Assembly (NCBI RefSeq): GCF_022267325.1
Contig: NZ_JAIZBG010000001.1
Coordinates: 1,182,001 to 1,246,000, forward strand
Reading direction: 5' to 3'
DNA from: Leptospira sanjuanensis
GTDB taxonomy: Bacteria > Spirochaetota > Leptospiria > Leptospirales > Leptospiraceae
Length of the DNA: 64,000 nucleotides
Shown one piece after another: positions 7,678-16,213 of the stretch. The notes beneath the pieces are model-generated. The model saw only the letters and a list, made by a program, of their open reading frames with translations. It did no database searches and was not told the DNA's origin. Numbering within the stretch: position 1 is the first letter of the stretch; each line of letters starts with the position of its first letter. A program made the position numbers and the translations under genes.

Positions 7678-9165
7678 TCATTCGTTTGTAACGCAATAGT
7701 GGTAGAACTGGTATGTTTTTTCCAAATTCTGGGTCTTGCCTGCGAACGTATTGATTTTAAAAGCTCTGTCTTTGTTGTTTGTCGCCACCCTTGCGGTGGA
7801 GGACCAATAGTTTTCGCTCTTGAGCATATTCGGAAAATAGATAGGATGGACGATGGAATTCGATGTATAAGAATAATCTAAAATAGATTGAAGTTCTCTG
7901 ATCGTAGGAAGCCTCCATCCTCCTTTGCCGGCATAACCAGCTCCCGAATTTCGAGTATCATAACTTCCGCAAATTTGGATCGCCTGACTCCAAGTCGATG
8001 CGATCGCTCCATATGCCGGACTTGTTCCGGTTCCGGTGCAAGCGCTTCCGGTCCAAACTTGTCCGTGAGTACATGTTGTCCAAGTGAGATCGGTTAAACC
8101 GTGATAGGTTATCGGGTCGTTCGGATAACTTGCGTTCACGCTCGGTCCCGCGAGAGTTGCGGAAGGGGACGGATCCGTAATTTCCCCGTCCATTCCCGGC
8201 TCGCAAGAAACCGAGGTTCCTATTTGGTTCCAGCAACCTATTTGTCCTGTGTCCACTAAAGGAACGTAAGTGGATTCCGCTCCGGTGGCGCTGGTTCCGG
8301 AATAGTTCGCCGAAAGGGAGTTTCCGGCCGCGTCTTTCATTCCTGAACCGGCAAGGGTCCAACGAAATGAAAAACTTTCGGGAAGAGCGTCTAACCTGAT
8401 CGTTAAGTTCGTGTTCGAGGTCCACGTATGAGAATATCCTAAAGTGGAGAACGCCGTATAGGTTCCGGTTGCGATTCTGTCCTCGAAACTGATGGCCGGA
8501 ACCGAAGCCATATCCATGGGTTCGTTAAACGTAAGTCTCAATTCAAAGGAAAGAGGGCTGAATCCGGTATGGCTGTTCGGCGGAGAATGCGAACTTACGA
8601 GAGGCGAAGTCGTATCCGGAACCGCGGCCAAAGTCGCGGTCGCCTTTCTGTTCGTATAAGTCGGCAAAAGTAAGGCGGCCAATGCGCTCATCGGGACAAT
8701 TTCAACGTCGCTTGATCCGATCGCTATTTTTGTTGCAAGACCTTTGGATCCGGCCGTGTTCGATATCGTTAGCACTCCCGTATTTGTAGAGGTCCAGTCG
8801 ACGTCATCGGTGATTTCAGCGTTTAAAATTCCGTTTATATAATGATACGCACGAAACTGAGTCGTTCCGCCCACGTATTCGCTCAAAGTTCTAGGTTCGA
8901 TTAAAATGCTGTGCGAAGTGACGACTACCGCAGGCCCCCCCTCGGGCGCCGAAGGGGAAGAGGAATTCGTTGCGTTCGGAACATCTTTGTCGCCAAGGAG
9001 GGAGAATAATAACGCCCTTCCTTTGGGATCATCCATTAAGCAGAATTGAAACGCGAACGAGATGCAAAAAATCCCAATCACCCCGATGAATCGGAAGCGA
9101 AATTTTGTTTCGCGCTCGCCGATTCGAGGAATCAATCCCTTTGTTGAGTATTCTTTATGCGTCAC
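7678..9165 (-). CDS. Putative lipoprotein with Ig-like domains and DUF1566 domain
   Basis: A protein of about 495 residues. The hydrophobic segment FIGVIGIFCISFAFQFC ends in a Cys that could be lipidated by the loose spirochaetal lipobox. Next comes a low-complexity Ser/Pro/Gly linker, then a Big_2-like immunoglobulin-type region (about 75-165: ...WTSTNTGVLTISNTAGSKG...). A SbsA/Big_5-like region follows (DTTSPLVSSHSPPNS...LTFNEPMDMASVP, about 185-300). The C-terminal DUF1566 domain shows GGWRLPTIRELQSIL, NYWSST and YHYCV. GTG at 9165 is preferred because GGAGGG lies 8 nt upstream; TTG 9168 is an alternative. It is probably a surface-exposed lipoprotein expressed with the smaller paralogue downstream. 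Confidence 0.75.
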   Translation of the reverse strand: MTHKEYSTKGLIPRIGERETKFRFRFIGVIGIFCISFAFQFCLMDDPKGRALLFSLLGDKDVPNATNSSSPSAPEGGPAVVVTSHSILIEPRTLSEYVGGTTQFRAYHYINGILNAEITDDVDWTSTNTGVLTISNTAGSKGLATKIAIGSSDVEIVPMSALAALLLPTYTNRKATATLAAVPDTTSPLVSSHSPPNSHTGFSPLSFELRLTFNEPMDMASVPAISFEDRIATGTYTAFSTLGYSHTWTSNTNLTIRLDALPESFSFRWTLAGSGMKDAAGNSLSANYSGTSATGAESTYVPLVDTGQIGCWNQIGTSVSCEPGMDGEITDPSPSATLAGPSVNASYPNDPITYHGLTDLTWTTCTHGQVWTGSACTGTGTSPAYGAIASTWSQAIQICGSYDTRNSGAGYAGKGGWRLPTIRELQSILDYSYTSNSIVHPIYFPNMLKSENYWSSTARVATNNKDRAFKINTFAGKTQNLEKTYQFYHYCVTNE

Positions 9166-9192
9166 CAAAACAACCCTCCGGGATCTTAAAAT

Positions 9193-9212
9193 ACATTATA
9201 AATATATAATGT
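9193..9212. promoter_or_regulatory. AT-rich palindrome upstream of the lipoprotein operon
   Basis: ACATTATA (9193-9200) and TATAATGT (9205-9212) are perfect inverted repeats with an AATA spacer, flanked by AAAA and TTTT. It sits about 30 nt upstream of the lipoprotein start, where a promoter or operator is expected. TATAAT on either strand could serve as a -10 element. Confidence 0.5.
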
Positions 9213-9584
9213 GTTTTAAGAAGCTCTGTATTGTATACGACGTGAAACCTTTCAGAATCTCTAGGAAATGAAAGTATTATTTGCGCGCTTTTTTGTCGAA
9301 AGAAGAAGCGGTTGCGGACCGGGAATGAGATGCATGTATTTCGGAACGAAATTTCATGTCGATTTATACCGACCCTCCTACTTCTATAATTTGGTTTTTC
9401 TTATTATACTTTTAAATCGTGCGACGTTACGGTTTATGAGCGGTTTGTTGCGAGGGGAATGAAGAACAGTTAAAAGGGAACGAAACGCGGGCCTCTTTCG
9501 GTAATACGAATAGACAGCGGATTCTATGTCTGAAACGTAGATGGAGAATTCGGATAAGTCCGAGCGGTGGTTAGGATGAGAAGC
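9213..9584. other. Divergent intergenic region
   Basis: About 370 nt lie between the lipoprotein operon and the response-regulator gene. The only ORF (9268-9462) has no ribosome-binding site or family resemblance, and I treat it as chance. The region should hold the promoter of the response regulator. Confidence 0.4.
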
Positions 9585-10286
9585 ATGGAAAAGCCCTATA
9601 AAACGGTCGTAATCGAAGACGATTTTATGATCGGATCTTTTATAAAAAAAGAGGTGGAAACTCACGGTAAATTTGAAGTCACGGAGATGTTCGAGAACGG
9701 TTCGGATGCCGTGCGTTTTTTGGCGCACAACAAGGTGGATCTTCTTCTTCTCGATATTGAACTTCCGGATCTAAACGGGTTCGATATATTGAAGGGATTG
9801 GATGATCCTCCCGTTACGATTTCTGTAACCGGTCACGAAGGAAACGCGGTTACCGCATACGATTTTGGAAATCTGGATTACGTAACTAAACCCGTCGTTC
9901 CTGAAAGATTGCACAAGGCATTGGATCGCGCCTATGAAAAACTTTCCAGTGAGAAAAACGTGTCGATTCACAATTACGGGACCAAATTTAAGGGAGTCGA
10001 TCGCAACGTATTCATCACATTTTCGAATATCGTATATATTTCTTCGAACGGAAAACATTCGATTCTTCATACCGTGGACGACGGAATCGAAGTGATCGGA
10101 ACGCTGAAAGACCTGGAACCTAAACTTTCCGCGGGCAAGTTTAGAAGGGTCCATAAACAGTATATTATAAATATGGAATATTTGGCGCATATAGAGTATT
10201 TTAACGGCGGATCCCACGTGGCTTATATGAAGGACGAGGAGAAAAGTCAGGTTCCCGTAAGCCGTATTTATCTTCCGGGGATCTGA
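9585..10286 (+). CDS. Response regulator, receiver plus LytTR domain
   Basis: A protein of 233 residues from the ATG at 9585, which has AGGA 8 nt upstream; GTG 9567 would extend it by six residues. The N-terminal receiver domain shows the acidic pair in VIEDDFM, the phospho-acceptor Asp in LLLLDIELPDLNG, the Thr in VTGHEG and the Lys in YVTKPV. The C-terminal LytTR domain (about 125-233) is closely similar to the free-standing LytTR protein at 3443. No kinase gene is adjacent; the LytS-like kinase at 5027 is the nearest candidate partner. A Pycsar-effector-like membrane protein gene follows 50 nt downstream and may be co-transcribed. Confidence 0.87.
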   Translation: MEKPYKTVVIEDDFMIGSFIKKEVETHGKFEVTEMFENGSDAVRFLAHNKVDLLLLDIELPDLNGFDILKGLDDPPVTISVTGHEGNAVTAYDFGNLDYVTKPVVPERLHKALDRAYEKLSSEKNVSIHNYGTKFKGVDRNVFITFSNIVYISSNGKHSILHTVDDGIEVIGTLKDLEPKLSAGKFRRVHKQYIINMEYLAHIEYFNGGSHVAYMKDEEKSQVPVSRIYLPGI

Positions 10287-10336
10287 AAATAAGTTTTCGA
10301 CAATTCTAAATCTGATTTTCGAATTTAGCGGCTCCT

Positions 10337-10903
10337 TTGAATCTGGACGAAGACGTTTTCAAAATGCAGCCAGAATACTTTTCTAAAACCCGAGCCAGAT
10401 CTTCCGTCGATTATCTTTTAAGAACCGTTCACCAGCATCACGTTCAGTTGAGTCTGATGGCCGATCAAAAAGCGAATATTTTGATCGCGGCGTCTTTCGT
10501 GATCCTTTCCTTAGCCCTCGGTTTTTTGCAGCGAGGAATCTACGTTACGGGCATCATACTTTTGATGGGTTTTCTGGCCGTTGCCGCCTCCCTCGCGATC
10601 TTTGCCGTGATGCCTCTTTCTAAGCCGGATAAGGTGCGTAAAAAGAATCCTTTGTTTTTCGGCGATTTCGCGGCGGACGACGAGGAAACCTTTTTTAAAA
10701 ACGTGGAAGCCGTTTTGGAAACCGACGCATCTTTGTATAAAGCGATTTCCTATGATATCTATCAAATGGGGAGAACGATCTACTTTACGAAATACAGATA
10801 TATCCGATGGAGTTATCGTTTCTTTCTGGCGGGTTTTTTCAGCGGAGGAACGCTGATCGTGTTCGAAAGTATCGGTTGGATTCCTTCCTTGATCCGAGGA
10901 TAA
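10337..10903 (+). CDS. Pycsar-effector-type (PycTM/DUF5706) membrane protein
   Basis: A protein of up to 188 residues. The segment HQHHVQLSLMADQKANILIA followed by a hydrophobic helix is typical of the PycTM (formerly DUF5706) family. So are a second helix (ITGIILLMGF-like, about 70-93), then KNPLFFGDFA, SYDIYQMGRTIYF and a final helix (FFLAGFFSGGTLIVF). In Pycsar anti-phage systems such proteins respond to cyclic pyrimidine nucleotides and damage the membrane. No cyclase gene is nearby, so defence function is not shown and a housekeeping role is possible. The start is unclear: TTG 10337 or ATG 10364, neither with a good ribosome-binding site. It converges on the polymerase gene with 8 nt between stops. 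Confidence 0.72.
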   Translation: MNLDEDVFKMQPEYFSKTRARSSVDYLLRTVHQHHVQLSLMADQKANILIAASFVILSLALGFLQRGIYVTGIILLMGFLAVAASLAIFAVMPLSKPDKVRKKNPLFFGDFAADDEETFFKNVEAVLETDASLYKAISYDIYQMGRTIYFTKYRYIRWSYRFFLAGFFSGGTLIVFESIGWIPSLIRG

Positions 10904-10911
10904 AATCGTCG

Positions 10912-13296
10912 TTAGGCGATTCTTTTTAAACCCGCTAAATAGAGTTCGTATTCCGTTCTGTAACATCGATCGAAAGGAAGCCAACGTTGTTCGTCGATCA
11001 GGGAATCGAAGTTTTGAAACGAAGCGAACTCGGACCAGATTTCCCGAAACGAGTTTACAAGGAGTTTTCGGTAATACGTCTTATCGATATGGATCTTTTG
11101 GTTTTTCCGTTTTAGAGCGGAAATCGCCTCTTCGGGAAGATACCATTGGTCTTTGCTTTTGGCCTTTCGATTGAGAACCAGATAACGGATCTTTTCCCCC
11201 GCTTGAACGGAAATTCCCATTTCTTTCAGATTGTGAAGCGATACCGCGGCGGGTCCCTCGACTTCGTATTCGTCCAGATCCTTAGAGGTGGATCTTCGGA
11301 TGAGAAGCTCCTCCAAAGGAACGCGTTCCGATTTGATGAGTTCGTCGAATCGTTCGTAAATTCGTAAAATCTCATATTCGGAATTCTTTAAGTCTGCGAT
11401 CGTGATTTTTCCGCGCATCCATTCCAGCATTTCCGCCTGCGCTTTTTTGACGAAAAACGGGAGATCTTTTCTTCTTGCTCCGATCCCTCTGCATTTCAGA
11501 TCTCCGGTTTCGAATCTTCCCATGTAGCGGTTGGCCACGGGCATTTGCGGATCCTGGCTCGAAGCGGGAAACAAAAGCCAAGTATAAATTCCGTCCACGT
11601 CGATCTTTATCGAAGTGCGTTTTTGAATTTCGATGCAGAGAGAATTCAATTCTTCTTTTGAGAACGGAGAAGAGTCTTCTTTGCGGATAAAGATGCTGTC
11701 GGTGATAGCGTGGATAAAAACGTATCCCCGATCTTCCGCGATTTCTTTTGCCGTGAGAAGTTTTTCCCTTGCGAACGCGTTTACGCTTTCGTGACTTTCC
11801 AATCTTCCGAACTTCGCGTTTCTATATCCGAGATAACCGAAAGAAGTGACGAGCATCCATTTCAAACTGGATTGTTTGCGTTCGTATCCGTAAAGTTTGT
11901 CGCCGTATTTATTTTCTTCGTGCGCTTTATGAATCTCCTTGATTCGATCTTTATAATACGCTCTTCGTTCGAGTACGTGTTCTAAGGCGTCGGACACGAT
12001 TCCTTTTCGTTTTCTGCAGATCTTATATCCGAGTCCGGGAACGACCGGCGTTTGCGGATCGTCCGCGCAGCAAGAACAGTTGACGCATTCCGGAGAGATG
12101 TTGTGCAGCACCATCGTCGACGGATACATTTGCGCGAAATCGAGTTGCGCCACATTCTCCGCCGTCATCCCGAATGAAATATCCGGTTGAAACACGAGTC
12201 CGCCTTTGTCCGCTTCTAAAAGTTGAAGCGCGGTTTTGGGAGATTCGATCGCGCTTTTTTGCCAAGGCACGAGATAACCTCTTCGAAGGGCGACGTCGGT
12301 TTCGATGCTTGTTAGAGCCTTACCCGTGGAAGCGCGCGCCATCTTCTGCATGGGAAGACGCGAGAGTCTCGCCAATTCCACGATTCCCAAAAGATCCGCT
12401 TCCTTGTGAACGAAGCTGTTTTCCGAATCGATATGCCATCTTCCGAACAAAGGATACGAAGGAGCGCGATACACGATGGTTCCGTATGTGTTGTAACTCG
12501 TTCCTTTGGTTTGAATGTTTCTTCGGATCGGAGACGTTTTATCCCGATCAAAGGCCGGAAAAATTCTCAGCTTTTGCGCCTGTGCAAAAAGATAGGGAAA
12601 GATCGTATGATCTCCGTACGAGGAAAGAATCACGTCCGGATCTTCTTGTTTGAGAAGTTTATCGATTTTTAAAAGAAGATCTTTCGGGTCCTTTCCGGAA
12701 AATTCCCAGGACTGCGAACCGTCGTTGAATACGATGGAGTTGTTCTTCATATCGATTCGATGGCTCTGCGCCAATTTCATCGTTAGAATTTTGAAACTCG
12801 GAACCTCGTATTCCAAATTCTTAATTTGATCGTCGTCGGCGTCGATCGTACGGATTCGTTTTCCGTGTTTTTCTTCCGTATAAGATATCCTTAATTTACA
12901 CAAAGGGAAAATACCCTTGTCCACCATGTAGCTCGTGGAAACTTCTATGTCCGAATGATAGATGTCGAATTTTCCGTAGAGCGCGTAAAGTTTTCGGGAA
13001 ACCTTGGAAAGAATGGAAGGACGAGAGATTTTAAGTTCCAAAACCTGGACTTCCCGGTTTTCGTAAAAGAGGGTCATGGGAACGTATTTCGGTATTGCGG
13101 CTAACGCGTCCAGTTCGTAGAATCGCTGCACCAATTTTTTGAGAATGGATTCTTCCCCTCGCGCGTAGATGATAGGCTGATAAAAATCGTGGAATAGAAC
13201 GCATTCTCCGTTTTTGTTTCGAAGCCATAGATGGATTTTGTCTTCTATATGATAAATATCGAATAAAGTTCCTTCTATTAAGATCGGTTCAGGCAT
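10912..13296 (-). CDS. Family B DNA polymerase, archaeal/PolB2-like, with degenerate exonuclease domain
   Basis: About 794 residues from the ATG at 13296; an upstream TTG at 13356 would add 20 unlikely residues. Polymerase motif A is LDFAQMYPS, with the catalytic Asp and YPS. Motif B is LKWMLVTSFGYLGY, keeping Lys and Gly. Motif C is HAITDSIF, where the usual DTD reads ITD, so the second Asp is kept and the first lost. In the exonuclease region the DxE of Exo I (VPSFKILTMKLA) and the Asp of Exo II (SSYGDHTIFPYL) are missing, so proofreading is probably lost. A Cys cluster (CVNCSCC and a later CRK) sits just after motif A. It lies downstream of a RecA-like gene and a small gene, suggesting a repair or translesion role. 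Confidence 0.85.
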   Translation of the reverse strand: MPEPILIEGTLFDIYHIEDKIHLWLRNKNGECVLFHDFYQPIIYARGEESILKKLVQRFYELDALAAIPKYVPMTLFYENREVQVLELKISRPSILSKVSRKLYALYGKFDIYHSDIEVSTSYMVDKGIFPLCKLRISYTEEKHGKRIRTIDADDDQIKNLEYEVPSFKILTMKLAQSHRIDMKNNSIVFNDGSQSWEFSGKDPKDLLLKIDKLLKQEDPDVILSSYGDHTIFPYLFAQAQKLRIFPAFDRDKTSPIRRNIQTKGTSYNTYGTIVYRAPSYPLFGRWHIDSENSFVHKEADLLGIVELARLSRLPMQKMARASTGKALTSIETDVALRRGYLVPWQKSAIESPKTALQLLEADKGGLVFQPDISFGMTAENVAQLDFAQMYPSTMVLHNISPECVNCSCCADDPQTPVVPGLGYKICRKRKGIVSDALEHVLERRAYYKDRIKEIHKAHEENKYGDKLYGYERKQSSLKWMLVTSFGYLGYRNAKFGRLESHESVNAFAREKLLTAKEIAEDRGYVFIHAITDSIFIRKEDSSPFSKEELNSLCIEIQKRTSIKIDVDGIYTWLLFPASSQDPQMPVANRYMGRFETGDLKCRGIGARRKDLPFFVKKAQAEMLEWMRGKITIADLKNSEYEILRIYERFDELIKSERVPLEELLIRRSTSKDLDEYEVEGPAAVSLHNLKEMGISVQAGEKIRYLVLNRKAKSKDQWYLPEEAISALKRKNQKIHIDKTYYRKLLVNSFREIWSEFASFQNFDSLIDEQRWLPFDRCYRTEYELYLAGLKRIA

Positions 13297-13473
13297 GGCG
13301 TTTCGGTTTTTGGTCGAATCGATTCCCCGTGCGGAAACGTTTTTTCGTTTCTGCAAGCATATATTTTAAATTGTTCCGACAAACGATCGGTGAAAAAACG
13401 CTTGTGGAAGAGCGGAGGTTTTTTCGACGTTCCATTCTTTTCATAGATAACGTTTCGTTAAGTGAAGTCAGTT

Positions 13474-13740
13474 TCATTTTCCTTTCTCTTTTTGGGGATC
13501 GGACATTTCTTTTTTTATTTGATGAATCTCTTTTTTGAGATGGATCATCATTGTCATCAGCATCGTGTCGATCGGATACGGTCCCGACGCCATGACTCCC
13601 GCCTGAACCTGCAATTTCGCGACTCGAATCAGATCGTCGAAAATTTCCTGATCGGGTTTGCGAAGTCCTCTGCGAAATTCTAAAAGACCGGATTCCACCT
13701 GCTGCATTTGTCTGGAATAAGGCGTAACGGTTCTTCCCAT
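13474..13740 (-). CDS. Small conserved protein of the polymerase operon (MGRT-type)
   Basis: An 88-residue, mostly helical, charged protein that starts MGRTVTPYSRQMQQVE and contains FRRGLRKPDQEIFDDLI. The pattern (MGRT start, an FRRxLRxxDQ helix, FDxLI) recalls small archaeal proteins of the DUF8156 kind, but that match is from memory and needs a profile search. GAGG upstream lies within the end of the preceding gene, whose stop codon is only 4 nt away, so translation is probably coupled. A 177-nt gap separates it from the polymerase. No function is known. Confidence 0.7.
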   Translation of the reverse strand: MGRTVTPYSRQMQQVESGLLEFRRGLRKPDQEIFDDLIRVAKLQVQAGVMASGPYPIDTMLMTMMIHLKKEIHQIKKEMSDPQKEKGK

Positions 13741-13744
13741 ATTG

Positions 13745-14401
13745 TTACCTCTGAATGTCTTCGGTTCGTTCGATCGTATCCGAAGAAGATGAAGATTTTT
13801 TTCTTACTTTTAAATAAGAGAGTTTATTTTCGATTTTGAGTTCCCAGAGATCGGCGGACGCTTCCGCCAATTTCGGAAAGAACGCCTTGAAGGTCGGGTG
13901 GGTATATTTCATCGATTCGATTACGAGAACCGGGACTTTCTGTTCATGAAGTCGTTCCAAAATGAGAAGCATCTTATCCAAGAGAAATCTTCCTTCGTCT
14001 TCTTGAACGTCTCCGTCGAAGAATTGTTTGCAAGGTGCCAAGAGAAAGTGGATGTTCTCCTCGTTTTTGCGCGAGGAAATTGCCTGCAGTGCGTCCAGGA
14101 TTTGATACGGGGTGAATGCTCTTTGAACGAGAATGTTGCTCAACAGGGCTTCGGGAGGAATTCTCCTTTTTCTTGTTTCGGCCGTGATGACAAAGGGGTT
14201 GAAGCGGATCGCGCAATCCAAATTGAAAATCTTAAAACCGGAAACTGCAAACGCGTATTCCCAGTGTAGTGCGAGATTGTAGATCCCCGACATTCCCGTC
14301 AGCATTCCGAGTCCTTTCCTTTCCCAGCTGAGAATCGGATTGTAGAGATTGTCGATTCCCGAAGGAGTAGGGGGCACGGTCGTGAGAGCCTGAAGTTCCA
14401 T
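13745..14401 (-). CDS. RecA/RadA-superfamily protein lacking Walker A
   Basis: A protein of 218 residues. The order KGLGMLTGMSGIYNLALHW, FKIFNLDCAIRFNP, NILVQRAFTPYQILDAL and FLLAPCKQFFDGD follows the RecA/RadA core: P-loop strand, DxE strand, the NxxxxRA segment, then the Walker B region. The P-loop position reads GMSGIYNL, without the GK[ST] needed for ATP binding, so it is probably a non-hydrolysing structural paralogue. The C-terminal tail is Ser-rich. It is the first gene of a unit with a small protein (4 nt downstream) and a family B polymerase, an arrangement that recalls ImuA-ImuB-DnaE2. There is no Shine-Dalgarno sequence; the promoter at 14410 places transcription at or near the start codon. 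Confidence 0.65.
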   Translation of the reverse strand: MELQALTTVPPTPSGIDNLYNPILSWERKGLGMLTGMSGIYNLALHWEYAFAVSGFKIFNLDCAIRFNPFVITAETRKRRIPPEALLSNILVQRAFTPYQILDALQAISSRKNEENIHFLLAPCKQFFDGDVQEDEGRFLLDKMLLILERLHEQKVPVLVIESMKYTHPTFKAFFPKLAEASADLWELKIENKLSYLKVRKKSSSSSDTIERTEDIQR

Positions 14402-14409
14402 AGTTACTT

Positions 14410-14436
14410 ATTATATGATATGTATATAAATGTAAA
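14410..14436 (-). promoter_or_regulatory. Putative promoter of the RecA-like/PolB unit, within an inverted repeat
   Basis: On the minus strand TTTACA (14436-14431) and TATAAT (14415-14410) are separated by 15 nt. TATAAT ends only 8 nt before the ATG, so the mRNA would be nearly leaderless, which fits the absent ribosome-binding site. TTATAT (14411-14416) and ATATAA (14424-14429) form an inverted repeat over the promoter that may be an operator. No TTTG-N5-CAAA LexA-type site is seen. Confidence 0.4.
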
Positions 14437-14482
14437 GTGCTTTTATCGTAAGAGCTACGATTGAGTGATAAATAGGGAAAGC

Positions 14483-14720
14483 GGGAGTTCCTACGTTTCT
14501 TCGGAGATGGAGAAGTCGAAATTCAGGATATGTGTGAGTTCCCACAATTTGGACCGGTCAGGCGACGTTCGATCCAGGTTATGTCATATCTGCTGTGGGA
14601 ACTCCTCAATAGATGCGACCGTAATACGAAGACTATGTCTGATAAAGTGTGGGAACTACCACACTTTTTAATTCGGCGAGATTGCGATTGTAACAATGGA
14701 ACTGTGGGAACTCACACGTT
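14483..14720. repeat. Cluster of five short palindromic repeats (GTGGGAACTMC family)
   Basis: Copies are centred near 14488 and 14539 (reverse orientation), and 14602, 14656 and 14711 (forward), at spacings of about 51, 63, 54 and 55 nt. The core is GTGGGAACT followed by MCYAC, with an imperfect palindrome around GAACTA. Intervening sequences are about 40 nt and look unrelated to each other. The cluster fills the gap between the RecA-like gene and glyA, both transcribed leftwards. Confidence 0.8.
14644..14670 (+). terminator. Repeat copy forming a terminator-like hairpin
   Basis: AAAGTGTGG (14644-14652) and CCACACTTT (14659-14667) pair fully around GAACTA and run into further T residues. It is one of the palindromic repeats, and its shape is that of an intrinsic terminator on the plus strand. 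No plus-strand gene precedes it, so a role in termination is uncertain. Confidence 0.35.
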
Positions 14721-14761
14721 CGTTTTACGGAAATATCCTCTTTCGCCACGAAAAATCCTCG

Positions 14762-14868
14762 CGCCAGAGATCGTAGCGATGCGAAGCAGCCGCGTGCGGC
14801 CGAAGCGTAAGCGAAGTCGCGCAGAGCTCGGTCCGCCCGAAGGGCGGAGGCGCCCCGGAAAACTCTAA
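14762..14868. repeat. GC-rich structured element, possible dispersed repeat
   Basis: This roughly 100-nt stretch is far richer in GC than its surroundings. It contains nested inverted repeats: GCCGC/GCGGC (14789-14800) and CCGCCC/GGGCGG (14833-14847). It also has serial GCGAAGC-like words. It lies between the short-repeat cluster and the glyA terminator, and is likely a small non-coding repeat of foreign composition. Confidence 0.45.
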
Positions 14869-14872
14869 CAAT

Positions 14873-14899
14873 AAAAAAGGCGCTCAACAGAACGCCTTT
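14873..14899 (-). terminator. glyA terminator
   Basis: On the minus strand AAAGGCG, a 10-nt loop, then CGCCTTTTTT. It lies 29 nt beyond the glyA stop codon. Confidence 0.8.
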
Positions 14900-14927
14900 G
14901 AAAACTACCAAGTCGGTTTAAAAAATT

Positions 14928-16175
<1,248 letters not shown>

Positions 16176-16213
16176 CTGGCCCTTCTTTTTGATGATTCCG
16201 AGTAGAAGTCCGA

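Noticed and set aside
9268..9462. 64-codon ORF upstream of the response regulator
   Set aside because: No ribosome-binding site, unusual composition, and it lies in a promoter region.
14401..14470. LexA (SOS) box upstream of the polymerase unit
   Set aside because: No TTTG-N5-CAAA sequence is present in the region.
14530..14911. ORFs on both strands over the repeat cluster and GC-rich island
   Set aside because: They are built from repeat and GC-rich sequence, with unusual Ala/Arg-rich translations and no ribosome-binding site.
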